Origin: Aphrophora alni
Lineage: Eukaryota > Arthropoda > Insecta > Hemiptera > Aphrophoridae
DNA: 64,000 nt
Direction: 5' to 3'
NCBI GenBank assembly: GCA_963513935.1
Contig: OY740765.1
Coordinates: 122,579,362 to 122,643,361, forward strand
Made by a program: the position numbers and the translations under genes. Position 1 is the first letter of the stretch. Every line of letters begins with the position of its first letter. This document shows positions 1 to 12,252 of the stretch, piece after piece. The notes under the pieces are model-generated. The model searched no databases. It was not told the DNA's origin and saw only the letters and a list, made by a program, of their open reading frames with translations.

Positions 1-54
1 TATTAATAAATTAGGAGTTTGTGAATAACAATTAAACATCGTGAACAAGCAATT

Positions 55-215
55 TTAAATGGTTTTAACTTTTCCTGTTGAACTCATGTCCGTTTTAATA
101 ACCTTAAATACTTTATTAGTTGATTGTTCTGCATTTTTTATTTCACTCTTGATGGGTTTGTCGGACATCATATCACTTCTATCGAGCAGCTCATCTAGTT
201 CTTGGTCTGAGAATA
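55..215 (-). CDS. HELLS: HELLS terminal exon with stop codon
   Basis: Acceptor TTATTTCAG precedes 215. The translation VFSDQELDELLDRSDMMSDK contains the conserved DLELLLDRSD tail of HELLS, then a short variable lysine-rich end and a TAA at 55-57. A second in-frame acceptor six bases inside (TCTCAG) would drop two residues. The 3' UTR runs off the window edge; no AATAAA is visible in the 54 bases left. Confidence 0.93.
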
Positions 216-721
216 CTGAAATAATGATAAAGATTAAATTTTTATTAGACTGATGAATATTGAAATTATCAGCTATTAAATCACTTACTTCAAACAAAAA
301 GTTGTATACAATTTTCATTGTTTTACAATAGTTTACCCAAATTAACCCAAACATTTTCAAATTAATTTATACTGTGTGTAAAAAATATTTCAAAACTGCT
401 TTAGATAGAAAAATATTTGACCTCTAATTTTAAAACTCGACCTTTTGTTCCAAATTTTTTTTAAAAAACGTGATTTTTCTCAACTTTTTAATATATTCCA
501 ATGAATTTAAGATACTCAAAATGAAATTTTTAATAACAACTGAGTTATGGCTTCTCAAAATTTGCAATTTTATAAACATTATATTAAAAGTTTTGCAGGG
601 CGAAGGGAATAATGATTTATTTTTGGTTATTGTGATGTAAAGTAAGCCAAGATGTATTGAAAATTACGTATCCTGTACAGAGTGTTCTAAAAAGGAAAAA
701 ATAAGTTTATATATATATATC

Positions 722-1600
722 TTAACCCTCAAACCAACTTTTTGACCCTAAATGTCGATTATCAACATAAAAATCACTTTTTTTTAAATTCAACATTGTA
801 AAGCTAATGTTCTGTAGATGCATAATCATGCAATCACAATGTTATAAATAATATTTAATTAAAGGTTTGGTAAAGTTTGTGTATTTCACGGCAAACGAGT
901 TACACAACAACTGTGCAGTTGTGAAACACAAATTTACATCATTCTTTGTGTAATTTTCAACAAATCCATATTTCTGTCTAACAAATCTACAATAACACTG
1001 TTCTATAGAGGAATTCTTCATCTTTCGATATGTATTTTCCAAATTTTTCTAACTGTTATAGTTTTACGTTAGAGCTTAAGAGGGCACATAACATATTAGT
1101 TCAGATTTTGTATGGATAGGAGACACAGGCATGCCTTGGAAAAGTGATCCTTGGTTCACATAATATTAAATAAGAAAACACAAAAAAAAATCTGTTAGAG
1201 CTTTTAATCTATAAAAAAAATTTTAAATGAAGAATTTTAACACGCTAAAAATCATATATATTTTCAATTTACCTTTGAGCCTAGTAAAAATTATTGTATC
1301 GAAATGTGTAATGTATCATTGTAAACATTGTAAAGGTAATGTTTCAATTTTTCATAATCATGTAACCAAAAATCCTTCGCACGAAAGATAAAAATTAAAG
1401 ATTTTGATAAAGTTTTGTGTTTTTCCGTGAGAATGTAGCACATCACGGAATATCACAATATAAGAAAATGTGAACTCATTTATAATTCTTATAAATGATA
1501 ATTCTTGTCCAAATACCACAAGTTGACAATATTTTATTGTACTTTCTTCCTCTTTCGAACTACGTATTCAAAATTATTGTAATTCTACGAAGTGCTCCTA
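722..1600 (+). repeat. Partial piggyBac-like repeat with TTAACCCT end (copy 1)
   Basis: It starts TTAACCCTCAAACCAAC at 722 and continues with a 300-base block (about 770-1080) that recurs near 3010-3310 and 49570-49920: AAGCTAATGTTC, GTAGATGCATAATCATG, ACACTGTTCTATAGA and TTTTCC blocks align in order. A second related block lies at 1240-1600. No coding capacity is seen. The right end cannot be placed. Confidence 0.5.
1068..1190 (+). repeat. Half copy of a long-TIR MITE (copy A)
   Basis: GTTAGAGCTTAAGAGGGCA followed by TTTTGTATGGATAGGAGACA matches the terminal repeat of the fuller copy at 30485-30765 and the copy at 32515-32690. Only one end is present. Confidence 0.6.
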
Positions 1601-1950
1601 AAATGAACTTCTCCTGTTTGTATATAAAATGGTGGTTAACAAATTTTGAAGATTTGATATTTTCCTGCCGATCTTTATACTACTCCAAAGAATAAAGTTA
1701 ATTCTACATTTTGGTAAAAAGCATACGTCATAGGCCTAATATTACTTTGGCAGTATATATTAGAAAGTAGTAATACATTGCGGAAACCGTCTTGATTTGT
1801 GTTATTGTTCTTGTTCTTAGCCATTTTGTGCTAGATTTGAAGAGTGAATTGCTCCATTTATTTCTATTATTGTGAAGTTATTTTGTTATTTAGAGTGATT
1901 CATTTATTATAATTTGTTTATACAAGTTATAATATGTGTGTTAGTGTAAT

Positions 1951-2330
1951 ATTATTGGTCCAGTCATAACAGATGGAAATTTAATAGAAGTTTCCTATAG
2001 TGAAATGTTAGTGTGTACTGTTTTGCCACAAGTTTGTAATCTATTAGGGTCATGCTTTCCCAGTATGTGGTTTCAGCAAGACGGGGTACCTACTCATTAT
2101 CACCTTCAAGTTTGATCGGTTGAAGGGAGGAAATAGAGCGGCCAGCCAGGTCACTCGATTTCAACCCAATAAATTACCTTCTTTGGGAATACCTGAAGCA
2201 AAACATTTACCAAACTAAACGAGAAAATGTAAATAATTTAACACTCTGTATAATAGCAGAAGTCGAATAGATAACACTAGACAAGCTACGAAATGTGTTG
2301 TAAGGTTTGATAAGACAATGTTTGCAAGGA
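1951..2330 (+). pseudogene. C-terminal fragment of a DDE (Tc1/mariner, DUF4817-associated) transposase
   Basis: Plus-strand translation gives IIGPVITDGN, then WFQQDGVPTHYHLQV, then after a frameshift ERPARSLDFNPINYLLWEYL. These match the second and third catalytic blocks of IS630/mariner-type transposases (QQDGAPxHY and RSPDLNPxDFFLWG). Stops and a frameshift near 2105-2125 break the frame, and the N-terminal half is absent. It sits between the inverted repeats described above, so it is probably their old transposase. It is inactive as seen. A related but different N-terminal fragment lies near 46.4-47.0 kb. Confidence 0.72.
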
Positions 2331-2896
2331 AAAGATAAGAATAGATAAAACCTGTTGAAACAGGTGACTTTTCAAAACATTATGCAGCATAAATCAATCT
2401 AATAGTAAAATTATGATCTTTGAGCCAGGGTAATTTAGTTAATTTTAAAGATAAGATAAAAATTAACGTTCAGATGAAGCGGGTTGAAAGACCTACCAGA
2501 ATAAGTAAAAATAATTAATACAGTTTTATTTGAAAATTTGACAAAAAAACACATTTTGTTAATTTTTGAACATCCTTTATATGAAATTACACTTTATTAA
2601 TTTATGTCCTAGATTTTCAATTGATATGTTAATATAATACATAGTGTAATAATTTCTGTATTGTAATTAAGAAATATGTATGCTTACTTTTTGCTTTTTA
2701 GAATATCCTGTACAGGAAATGTAATTTTAATACATCTTGGCTTATTTTACATTACAATAACCAAATAATAAATCAATATTCACTCAGCCCTTCAGAGAAT
2801 TTTTTTGGAACACCCTGTATTATAGAATAAACATTTGTACTACCCTGTAGATAGCTCAAGTTAAGAGTTTTAAAATGAGAAGTCACCTTTTTCTAT

Positions 2897-4630
2897 TTAA
2901 CCCTTAAACCGGCACGGCAACCTACAGTAGGTCGCCCACGCGCTCCCAAGTGATTTCACCAACTCTTAATCACGTATTTTGCCATTCAGCGTTACGCCGA
3001 CTTAAAATTGTCCCATCGCAATAAATAAAATACCGTTGGAAAGCTAATGTTCCGTAGATGCATATCATGCAAAAAAAAAAAAATAACACAAAACGTTATA
3101 AATAATATTCCAAAAATTGGTGAAGTTCACGTATTTTTGTAGTGTAAAATCGTAAATTTCAACTCTGCGCCTTTTCGTATAGCGCGGCTCCATTTTTCCT
3201 GATATGATTACAACTCTATTTTTCTGTCATTTAAGTCAACTAAAACACTGTTATATAGATCACATGTTTCTCTTTCTAACCGTAGATTACAAATTATTCT
3301 GCGTCTAACAGATCCAGAGATATTCGTACTTGAACATAGAACAAACCTGACGACACGAAATTCATTTGGCATTCGATGCTTTTTACGAAAAGACGAAATT
3401 CATTTATCTTGTTAGAAAAAGGACTTGTTCTTTACACTATGTTGTAGGGGAAATTCCATTCTATAAGTTGGTACCACTTGATATTTACTTTGAACTCTTA
3501 GAAGGCTTTGTTTTGATCTCGGAACATAGGCAAATCGTAAAAACTGTAACAAATGACGTAGCGCAAATTGTTTTGGGGTTAGATATTTGTAATTTTGAAG
3601 GTTTGTGTATACAAATTGTATATAAATTGTGTATACAAGTTACAATATATGTGTTTTTATATCTAAAGTTTATGTTTTTGAGTGATAGTTTAGTTTTTGA
3701 ACGGTTCATATTTGGGATAACCTAGGCCAATATTGTAAGTCTAGCCTATATGCATATTTTCTTATATTTATTGTTGTATATGATTATAAAAGTGAATATG
3801 TGTGTTATTCTTTGTAAAGTATATATTTTCTTAGTAAAATATAATGATTTTGTCTTTGGCCTATCTTCAGATTGTTACTAGTGAGGCTAAATCTGAAGAT
3901 ACCTAACCTCAACCGTCAGAGTATCACTTTTTAGTCAAAATCGTTGTTTTTATTTAGAAAATGTAACATATTATTATTTTTTTCCCCTAAATATATTCAC
4001 AAATATATTAGAAATCTCAAGCAATGGTTGAAAAAATTGCAAAAAATGTATTAGTATGTTTTTGATTACCATTTCTGTGATATTTTACTCTCCCTTACTC
4101 TCGATTTTTTTGTTTTTGACCAAAAAACTCCAAATGTGATACATGTAACATTTTTTTGCACTACACAACTAAATTCTATGCACCTTTCTGGACATAATGA
4201 TATATAGAAGTTCTGTATAAAATATATTTTACTATTTTTAATGTTTTTTGGAAAAAATAAAGAGAAAATTCAGTTTTTTCGTAAAATATTTTTTTAAATT
4301 TTAAAAATGTAACAATTCCCCCCCCCTAAATATATTCACAAATAATACACAAAAATTGTGTATATCTTAGAAATAGGTAGTAAGCTATTGATTTTGGAAT
4401 ATACAGGTTTTTCCTGAAAAATGGTAACTTCGTTTTTGACATGTAACATACTTACTCCAAAACCGTTTCAAATATTTTTTTTTTAATTATTACATAGATG
4501 AATTCTATGCATCTTTCTGAGAAAAATGACGTCTTATATGTTAGGTTTTGTATACAAATAATATATTTTATTAATTTTTAAACAAACGAAGAATTTTTAA
4601 GAAAATTAACATGACCGGTTGTAGGGTTAA
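2897..4630. mobile_element. Non-autonomous piggyBac-like element with TTAACCCT termini (copy 2)
   Basis: TTAACCCTTAAACCGGCA at 2897 faces an inverted TTAACCCTACAACCGGTCA ending at 4630, so about 1.73 kb is bounded by TTAA and matching tips, as in piggyBac-superfamily elements. A subterminal palindrome (ACCTACAGTAGGT) lies at about 2919-2931. The left part (3010-3310) shares the 300-base block with copies at 770-1080 and 49570-49920. No transposase is recognisable. Two AAATATATTCACAAATA blocks (about 3990 and 4330) suggest an internal duplication. Confidence 0.7.
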
Positions 4631-4639
4631 AGAGGTTCT

Positions 4640-5140
4640 TAAAACAGTAAGCCGTTTCCATATTTTTTACACACACTGTATACTGTACCAGCAACATTTA
4701 GGATACGATTATTAGATAAATTGCTATTGCTATGTTGAGTATATATTTGATTAAAAATAACTTAGTTTTATCTTCTCACTGTATACAAAATTGGTTGTTT
4801 TCTTTAGTATCCAATTTATTTTGGCGAAATCAAATTAATCATTGCATTTGAGTAAAAATAATAAGACTTTAGGTGTAAGCTTTGTAGAGTAATGAAATTG
4901 AAAATTTTGACATAACAAACGTCTGGTGAATTAGGTACAGTATGACTACTGGCTACTGAAATTCCTGACTTTTTCCGGCTGTTTTTCATACTTTCCAACT
5001 AAATAATTTCAGAGTGTATAATGAACTGGAGAAAGCAGAAAACAATGTATATGGATTTTAAATATATAACATCCGACTGAATAAAAAAATATTGGTGGAG
5101 GAAAATTAAAATTATCGGTTTACGAATTATAGAAATTAAT
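4640..5140. other. Intronic sequence, nothing recognised
   Basis: AT-rich intron sequence between the piggyBac-like element and the first of three diverged repeat units. I see no gene, RNA or repeat structure here. Confidence 0.5.
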
Positions 5141-5146
5141 AAAGTT

Positions 5147-6345
5147 TATATGTATAGTGCTGTTATAAAGATACGGACTGCAAGGGATGTACTAAGTACT
5201 CATACTATTATTTCTTATCAAGATGAGTGGACTTCATTGGTTTCATCAGCATTTTATACTAATTACACAAAGTCCTGGAGCGGAAATGAAAATAAATCAG
5301 TTAAAATAGTGATAATACAAACAATTTCCCCAATATAAACTTACCAAAACCATTTGAGTGAATAACTTGGTCATATTCTTTGGTCTCAAGGAATTTTTTC
5401 AACTCATCCAGATCAGTCAATTCGTGTTTTTTTATATCCAACGTAAATTTCCCTGTAAAGATAAAATCAACTGTTAAAAACAATGAGTGTTATATACAAG
5501 GAAGAAACATAATTTTGTCGAACATAAAACCTTAGAATCTTAATCTTTACTTACTCAGAATATGAAATAAAATCAATTAAAAAAACAAGCTTTTTTTACT
5601 GATCTTAAGTTCCATGAGCTAAAGGAATCTCAAAACAAATTTTAGACATTCTGTCATGGTTGTTAAAACCCAAATTTGTTGAGACTAAAATTTGTTTTTT
5701 ACAAAGACTTAAAATTTCATTTTTACAACAAACACAAATGGCATATGTAATAGCGTAGGCAACATTTGATGTTCCATATAAAAAGATGTGAAAGCGAGAG
5801 TGATTCGAAAAGTATTTGATTGAATAGATTGTCGGGCTTAACCTGCTTATCGCAGGTCTTAAAAGTCAACATCAGCGTGTCTATTAACACTTGGTACAGA
5901 AATTCACAACTCTCCCCTGTCTATTTTCCACAAAATTTTAGGTCGTTTTCCATAATTATTCTACTAAAACCTATAATTTGAGACTTTATAGTGTTAATAT
6001 AAATAGTGATGTTATAAAGATAAGCACATACAATGGCGATACCATACGGATCAAGGAAATGACAATTAGCAGCATTATTTCTTATGAAGGTGATCGTATT
6101 ATCAGTATTACCGACAACTGACACTCCTCTGTTCTATTGTTCACAATAAGTTCAGGTGAGGTAATGAATATCAATTAAGTAAAAGCTTATTTTGATTAAA
6201 AATAATTTACATTTTATGTTAAATACATTTATTTTACTAAGCTAGTGTAAGGGTTTTCATAGCATTATTTCATATCAAGGTGATTGCACTATATCAGTAT
6301 CGCCGACAAGACTCCGCTCTTCTGCCGCTTACAAAAAGTCCAGGT
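5147..6345. repeat. Three diverged units of an unclassified repeat (split by HELLS exon 5345-5452)
   Basis: Units at about 5147-5285, 5995-6160 and 6255-6345 share the order ATTATTTCTTATCAAGRTGA, a serine-codon-like middle and CAAAGTCCTGGAG / AAAGTCCAGGTGA. The second and third lie close together in tandem. Coding capacity and class are unknown. Confidence 0.45.
5345..5452 (-). CDS. HELLS: HELLS exon: post-helicase region
   Basis: Acceptor TTTACAG and donor GTAAGT bound 108 bases. Read in the phase left by the previous exon it gives GKFTLDIKKHELTDLDELKK and FLETKEYDQVIHSNGFG, corresponding to the HELLS segment ending in the ELMELLKSRDYE-like block. It ends one base into a codon and joins the final exon in frame. 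Confidence 0.92.
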
Positions 6346-8420
6346 GATATATTCAATTACGTAGTGTCTGTACCGATGCCCCCTCTGCACGAACTAATAA
6401 ACAATGATAAAATTGATAGTTTGTAGTGCAGAAGTTGTCACACTGTGACAAATGCTACAAGTATTAATTTCTTTTTAAAAACCTTAAGAATAATCAAGCA
6501 ATATTTATTTAAGACTCAACTATGTGAAATTTATTATTCCCCCCCCCCCACCCACTGAATGTAGTGTAGGTTATTTTAATGAAATTTGAATTGTGAGCGT
6601 ATTTTGGCAATGAAATATACTTTTACAAAAATTACTTAACGTAAAGTTTAAAATTTAAAGTAATAAAGATAACACGAACATTACTTTTTGATCAAACTCA
6701 ATTTTAAACCATAAAAGGTGTAAAAATATATATTGCGGGGGAAAAAATCCAGTTCAGGAGTTATCAAGCAAAATATTTCACATAGATTATGATTAACATA
6801 AGTATTAATACTCGTATCTGTAATCATTTAATTGTTTGACACCACCATATTGAAAAAATAAATAGTAATATTAAATGATTCTAAATAGCTATTGTGCTAC
6901 AAGTATAACTTAATAAACATTGAGATTAGTATTATTAAGGATGAAGCTAATATATAGGCCTATAGGAAGGGGTGGAGGTGGATTAAAAAGTTGTGATAAA
7001 GGAGGAGCCTAAGATAACAAACAGTGCAAACAAAGCAACTCCTTTCTCTCTTTATTTTTTCCTCTTGCTCTAAACAGGAAAATAGTTCTTCCATTTTTGT
7101 TTTTGGTTATACTCATTATTGTTCCATACTGTTTGAATAGTGTTATAAATTGTTACATTTACATTTTTAACTGTTTATGTTGTTCACAAACTTTATGAAT
7201 ATAAATTATATTTACTTTCACATTATAATTTTGTTGTCAATATTTGGTTTTACTGTTAACAAAATCTTGGCAATTGGTAGTGGTAATAGTAGTAGCGAAT
7301 TTTATTAACAAATGGTGCTAAACATTACAGAAACATTTTCACTCACTGATCCATAAAACCAATCAAAACTATGCCTCACTAAACATCTGAGTAAAATGTG
7401 AATATAAACCATTGAAAATTGTTGGAAAAAAAATTTAGATTTTAAATTAGTTTCTGTCATAGAATTAATATTGTTTGTCCTTTTTGCAAAAATCCTATTT
7501 GATTAAAATCAAACTTTCAAGATTCATTTATGCTTTTTCCCTATTATTCTTGAACAACATTTTTTTTATTCATTGAAAATTTGAACATGGAATTGGGTCA
7601 TTAATCTTCACATTGCATTAAAATTTGATATAAATCAGTACAACCGATTTTGAGAAACTCGTTTTTTTAACAACCTCATAGCTGATTTTTTTTTTTAAAT
7701 TTCTTACCAAGAAGCTGAACCGACACTTTTGGAGAGATGGTAACTAAACCATATTGTTTGGATTCTTGGAGGCTATACTAGAGCAAAATTTGATCAAAAT
7801 TTCTACAGCTAATTTTGAGGAAAATGTAATTCTAAGCTTTTTCTATGGTAACTATTAAATTTTGTTATCAAAAAAGATCCCAGTTATGGTAAAAAAAAAG
7901 GTTCTCGATTTGATATGCAGACCACTCCACAGACGACACACATCATTGCAAAAATTACTTTCCTGGACTCAAGAGACTTCAAAATGAATATATATACAAA
8001 AAATTCAACATCCATATTTTGACTCATCATATAACTTTCTCTATACTACTTATAAAGTAAAAACACATCATTCCATCCTTAGTTATCTATTGGCTACTAA
8101 TTTCTGTATAGTAACCTCTCTTGCCTAAATATTAAAAAATGTGTGCGAGATCAGAAATTGAAGTTTGGTACCATTTCCACACACAAGATAATTGCTCCTG
8201 CCTACCAAGGTCAATGCAAGCACCGAATCACTCAAGTAACAGATACTAGTTACTAGGATCTAGTTTGAGACCTGGAAATATAGCATGAAGTATAGAAATT
8301 GATAATGGACATAACAATGTTGGATAAAACACTTAAATTTTATCGCTATTTCGAGATCATTGTTGCAGACCAACAAGAGTGGAAAGATAAAGAGATAGAA
8401 GTAGAAGAAGGTGCAGATGG
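6346..8420. other. Intronic sequence with poly-C and poly-T tracts, nothing recognised
   Basis: AT-rich intron sequence. A run of C sits at 6540-6549. I find no reading frame with family similarity, no terminal repeats and no RNA gene. Confidence 0.5.
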
Positions 8421-8429
8421 ATGGCTGTA

Positions 8430-8610
8430 AGATGAATAGGTAAGGTGAGGCTGGAATCTATGGATTAAGGTATAGATTATCTATGGGTCTAAATTCCTTC
8501 CCATCAATATTCCAAGCCGAGATCATAGCTATAGACCTCAGTATTAGACATACAATTAAAAGAGATTACAGAGGCCCTAAACTGTATATACTATCAGAGC
8601 CACATCGCTC
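8430..8610 (+). pseudogene. RNase H fragment of a LINE (I/R1-like group)
   Basis: Plus-strand reading gives GLRYRLSMGLNSFPSIFQAE, then IIAIDLSIRHTIKRDYRGPK and LYILSEPHRSESIG. The SxFQAExxAI and xYILSD-like blocks are the RNase H domain that follows RT in I/R1/LOA-type LINEs. Stops follow and no RT is present, so this is a short dead fragment. It lies just downstream (in gene terms) of the HELLS motif VI exon. A fuller copy of a related domain is at 61.6-62.7 kb. Confidence 0.65.
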
Positions 8611-8879
8611 AGAAAGCATTGGAATTATTCACCGTTCAATCCGAGTGTAAAGCATTTGATCAGCAGATGTTTAGTGAATTCGTTAGGGGTTCTTTAGGTT
8701 CCTGCAGATTTTAAAGGTACTGATCCCATGGTTCTCACAATCACGATCTATTCTCCCATGATCACGGTCTAGAATAGATACATAAAAGTTGTAGTAGAAG
8801 AGCCCCCTCTTTTTAACACAGACACTAAGCAAAAAAAAGATATACTCTATATTCAATCTGTATTTACTTTAAACAATAC

Positions 8880-9039
8880 CTTTCTTCATGACAATTTTCT
8901 CCAGTTTCCGTTTCTGTGCTGCAACATCTACAATCCTTTCATCTACTGTATCTTTTGTGATTAGCCTGTAAACAACAGTGGGTTTTGTTTGTCCTATACG
9001 ATGACATCTATCCATGGCTTGAAGGTCAGCTTGTGGATT
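8880..9039 (-). CDS. HELLS: HELLS exon: motif VI (DRCHRIGQ)
   Basis: Found by reading intron sequence. Acceptor TTTCTAG and donor GTATTG bound 160 bases. Translation is [20 protein letters not shown], then [20 protein letters not shown] and [19 protein letters not shown] holds the arginine fingers of motif VI. The family has [11 protein letters not shown]; here QAM replaces QAQ, a mild change. It ends one base into a glycine codon completed by the next exon. Confidence 0.96.
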
Positions 9040-10160
9040 CTAGAAACAATATTATCAATCCAGATATTTAAAACAAGAGCTGTTTTCTTCTAATTCGCCA
9101 GCACCTCCCATGTTTCATCATTAATTTAGTTAAAAAAAAATAAAAAAATTTAATGTCAAAATTTTGAAAAAACCCATTTTTGGAAATGTAAATATTAATT
9201 TAGTTATACCAATATAATAACACAACTTTACAGCTGATTAGGTTCATAAGCTACAATAATTCAACACATATGTAGGTTATGTCTAGCTTACAATTCATTT
9301 TTCATCAATTTATTATGTGATAAGGTAATCTAATATGTTTCTATATGATTTATAATTTGAATAGTGCATAATAGCCAACACAATAAATCAAAATGAAGTT
9401 AAAGTATGCAAAAATTAAAATTGTATTTAAAGTATACAAGTATTTAAAATAATTGTTAGAAATAGTTTACAATAAATTAACGCAATATTTTGTTTAAAAG
9501 TAAAACTACCAACAGAATGAGTACAAAATTAACACCTACATACACACAACTTATAAAATATGTCAACAGTATAAACCACATGCACGCGCGCGCGCACACA
9601 CACACATACATACAGAAACATTACATTACTAATAAAATTAAGAAATAATAATAAATTCCTATTAATACTTCCTCAATTTGTCCGTTATCAGTACTAATTG
9701 ATAAATTTTGAACCACTCGTCAGCTCTCTCTCTCTTACACACACATATAAATGTTGTAATCTTGTAAGAGTGTATAATAAATAAAAACTCATTGACCATA
9801 AACAAAAATATTAGCAGAGTAACAAAGTTGGGAGAGGGAAATTCTCTGAAATGGGATTTTAGATGGCTTGCATTAAACTGGTGTACTACTCCAATGCCAT
9901 CTAGTGGATTTAAGTTATCTACAAAGCAGAACATATACTCTTAAGGATACAAACTATTTATTTCTGTATACTTCATTTAGAATTAAAATACTTTATGGTT
10001 ATATACATAAAAATTAATTCAAAAATTATTCGATTTCCCAGTTGTTTTGAATTTGATAAAAATTGGTGAAAACCTTATGCTAAGAGTAAAAAATTAATAC
10101 AAAATTTGATGTAAAAAATTGTGTATAAACTTTGATGAAAAGCGGAAAAATATTATTATT
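9040..10160. other. Intronic sequence with alternating CG/CA tract
   Basis: No gene is seen. At 9579-9613 a purine-pyrimidine alternation (TGCACGCGCGCGCGCACACA and on) forms a microsatellite with Z-DNA potential. The remainder is unremarkable AT-rich intron. Confidence 0.6.
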
Positions 10161-11457
10161 GAATCTGTAAAAACCCGCTTAGAAGAAGAACAGTGATGTA
10201 GCGATTAACACTATTTCAAAAACCAAAATCTTGTGAACAGTGAACAGATATTGCGATTGCTAAAGAGGTAAATAATTCCAACACTGTAACTAGTAAACTG
10301 TGTGCCTATGCCTGCTTATGTAATACAACAATAAATTACAAAATACAATAATTATGATTTTAAAATATAATGAATTATGGTCTGGTTTTGCTCAACAAAA
10401 ACTGCTTTTGTAATTTAACTATTTGGTTTTTTAGTATCAGATAGGATGTTGTTCTACCTCTAGACTTGGGCTTGATTCCTTCATTGTATCAAGTAAATCA
10501 TATTTTAGACCAAGAATTTGTTTCAAATACTAACCAAATTATTCATATTAATCTAGGCTAGGCCTAACCTAAAATTATCAGAATATAATAATTATTGAAT
10601 GTTGATGAACTCAATCAGCTGTTTTATCTGTTATTTTATGAAAATGGTTCCTACATATAAAAATGGCTACAAATCGCCATATGTAAAGCCTAAATCAACA
10701 TTTTACAAACTAATTTTCGATGACATTACTTAATTTTGTTAGAAAATCTTGACGTTGTGCACCACTTTGTATAATACTAAAGATGATTTAATATAAAAAC
10801 AACCTATTATCTCTGCTTTTTTTTCTGAAATGTAACTCACAACTACGAAATAATAATATAGATAAAAACAATAACATTAATTGTTTATTAGCTGCGATAT
10901 AAAAAATTAATATTTGGCAATTTAACACGTTAGCTGCCATGTCGGTCCAAAATGTCCGATGGCTATGAGCTTTTACAAGAATACTGTCGGCCATACTGGG
11001 CCGACACGGTTGCTTAGCAACCTTTCATTATTTTTACTTCTACGCGATAAGTGCTGCTATCTAACTGAAAATGAAAGCACTACTATGGAGAACATCTATC
11101 AAACTACTCACAGAACAAATTATGTTAGCATATGTTTCACACAAGGCTGTCCATGACACTGCAAATATTGACTTATTCTGTGTGCATGTTGTCGGCCATA
11201 GTGGACCGACGGGCATTTTATTCAATTTTTTTCCCTCAGTTTTTAATAATTTAATACATATTTTGTATGTTTCATGACAACATACATAGAAATAAGTAGA
11301 TTTGTAATATGGTTTCGTTTGAAGAAGGTAAATAATCAAAGAAACAAATCGTAGCATACAATAAAAATTGTTCAATTTACTTTACAAAAGATGAGATTTT
11401 TTTGTACAAAATGAGCAATACCATCAATGAAATATAAAGGCAATAGGTATAAGTTTT

Positions 11458-12252
11458 TTACTTATGAAGTTCCTTGAAGCATGATTCACACATAAAAGGA
11501 TTGTCAGGGCACTTGTCACAGTAAGTGGTCACTTTGGTGATGTTCCTAGCCTTGTCCCGTCCCTTTTCTTGTGCCGCTCTTATGTAGCATTTTTTGGAGA
11601 CCTTCCTGATTCTTCTTTTGTTATTTCCTACACCAACAATTTTTGATGAAGTAAGGTGATGGTGACCAGTTTCTTTTACCACTTGAGGAACATTGCTTTC
11701 TGGTAAACCCATAAGAGAAAAGGCCAACTGCTCTCTGAAGATTGTGATTGATGGAAAGAGATGCTTTCTAGCAGCAGCAGGTACTGGTCTTGACTTCAAA
11801 AATTCTTTGTAAGCTAGCCAACAATTCACTACCGCTGTACTGAGAAGCAGCTCCTCAGCCACCTTATGATACCATCTAACTGTTTTTCGGACAGCAGTGC
11901 TATAAGATGACATCTGATCCGAAAGGTCGATGCCTACTTTGGCCTTGTTGTAATCGGCTATGACAAGTGGCTTTAGTATGGCTACACCGTCACGACCTCT
12001 TTTGTTAATTTCGACATATTCTGGTTTGTGGAATGAAGATAGCATTCTCACTTCTCTTTTGTCTTGCCACTTTGTAACGACAATTCCATCGTCATTCTCC
12101 AAACATATCATTTGGCCTCTGGGAATCTTTTCGTTCAGCTCCTTATTAGGTACATTCTTCTTTTGTTTTCTCAAAGTTCCAACTAGATAGGTTTTATTCA
12201 TTAGTAAAACGTTGGCTAACTCAACTGATGTATAGTAATTGTCAGTATACAA
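11458..12252 (-). CDS. piggyBac transposase, C-terminal third (frame 2)
   Basis: This continues the previous frame after a one-base shift. YTDNYYTS holds the second catalytic Asp, and VGIDLSDQMSSYS holds the third and fourth. The C-terminal cysteine-rich domain is present (CDKCPDNPFMCESC), followed by KELHK and the stop. The apparent start (TTG at 12252) is not a real initiation site. Together the two frames give a full-length transposase of about 600 residues, typical of the family. Confidence 0.9.
   Translation of the reverse strand: MYTDNYYTSVELANVLLMNKTYLVGTLRKQKKNVPNKELNEKIPRGQMICLENDDGIVVTKWQDKREVRMLSSFHKPEYVEINKRGRDGVAILKPLVIADYNKAKVGIDLSDQMSSYSTAVRKTVRWYHKVAEELLLSTAVVNCWLAYKEFLKSRPVPAAARKHLFPSITIFREQLAFSLMGLPESNVPQVVKETGHHHLTSSKIVGVGNNKRRIRKVSKKCYIRAAQEKGRDKARNITKVTTYCDKCPDNPFMCESCFKELHK

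Larger units (their letters stand above)
585..2822 (+). mobile_element. Decayed Tc1/mariner-like element with long inverted repeats
   Basis: The stretch near 595-700 reappears inverted near 2690-2790: both carry GTAAGCCAAGATGTATT-like text, a CCTGTACAG motif and a TTCTAAAA end. The right outer end (2786-2822) reads, on the minus strand, as TACAGGGTGTTCC, a terminus typical of Tc1/mariner elements in insects. A broken transposase lies between, at 1951-2330. Other repeats (722-1600) have inserted inside. The left outer tip is too decayed to place exactly. Confidence 0.6.

Noticed and set aside
3366..3725. 119-codon plus-strand frame
   Set aside because: It lies inside a piggyBac-like element, overlaps an antisense frame of similar length, is low in complexity and has no recognised domain.
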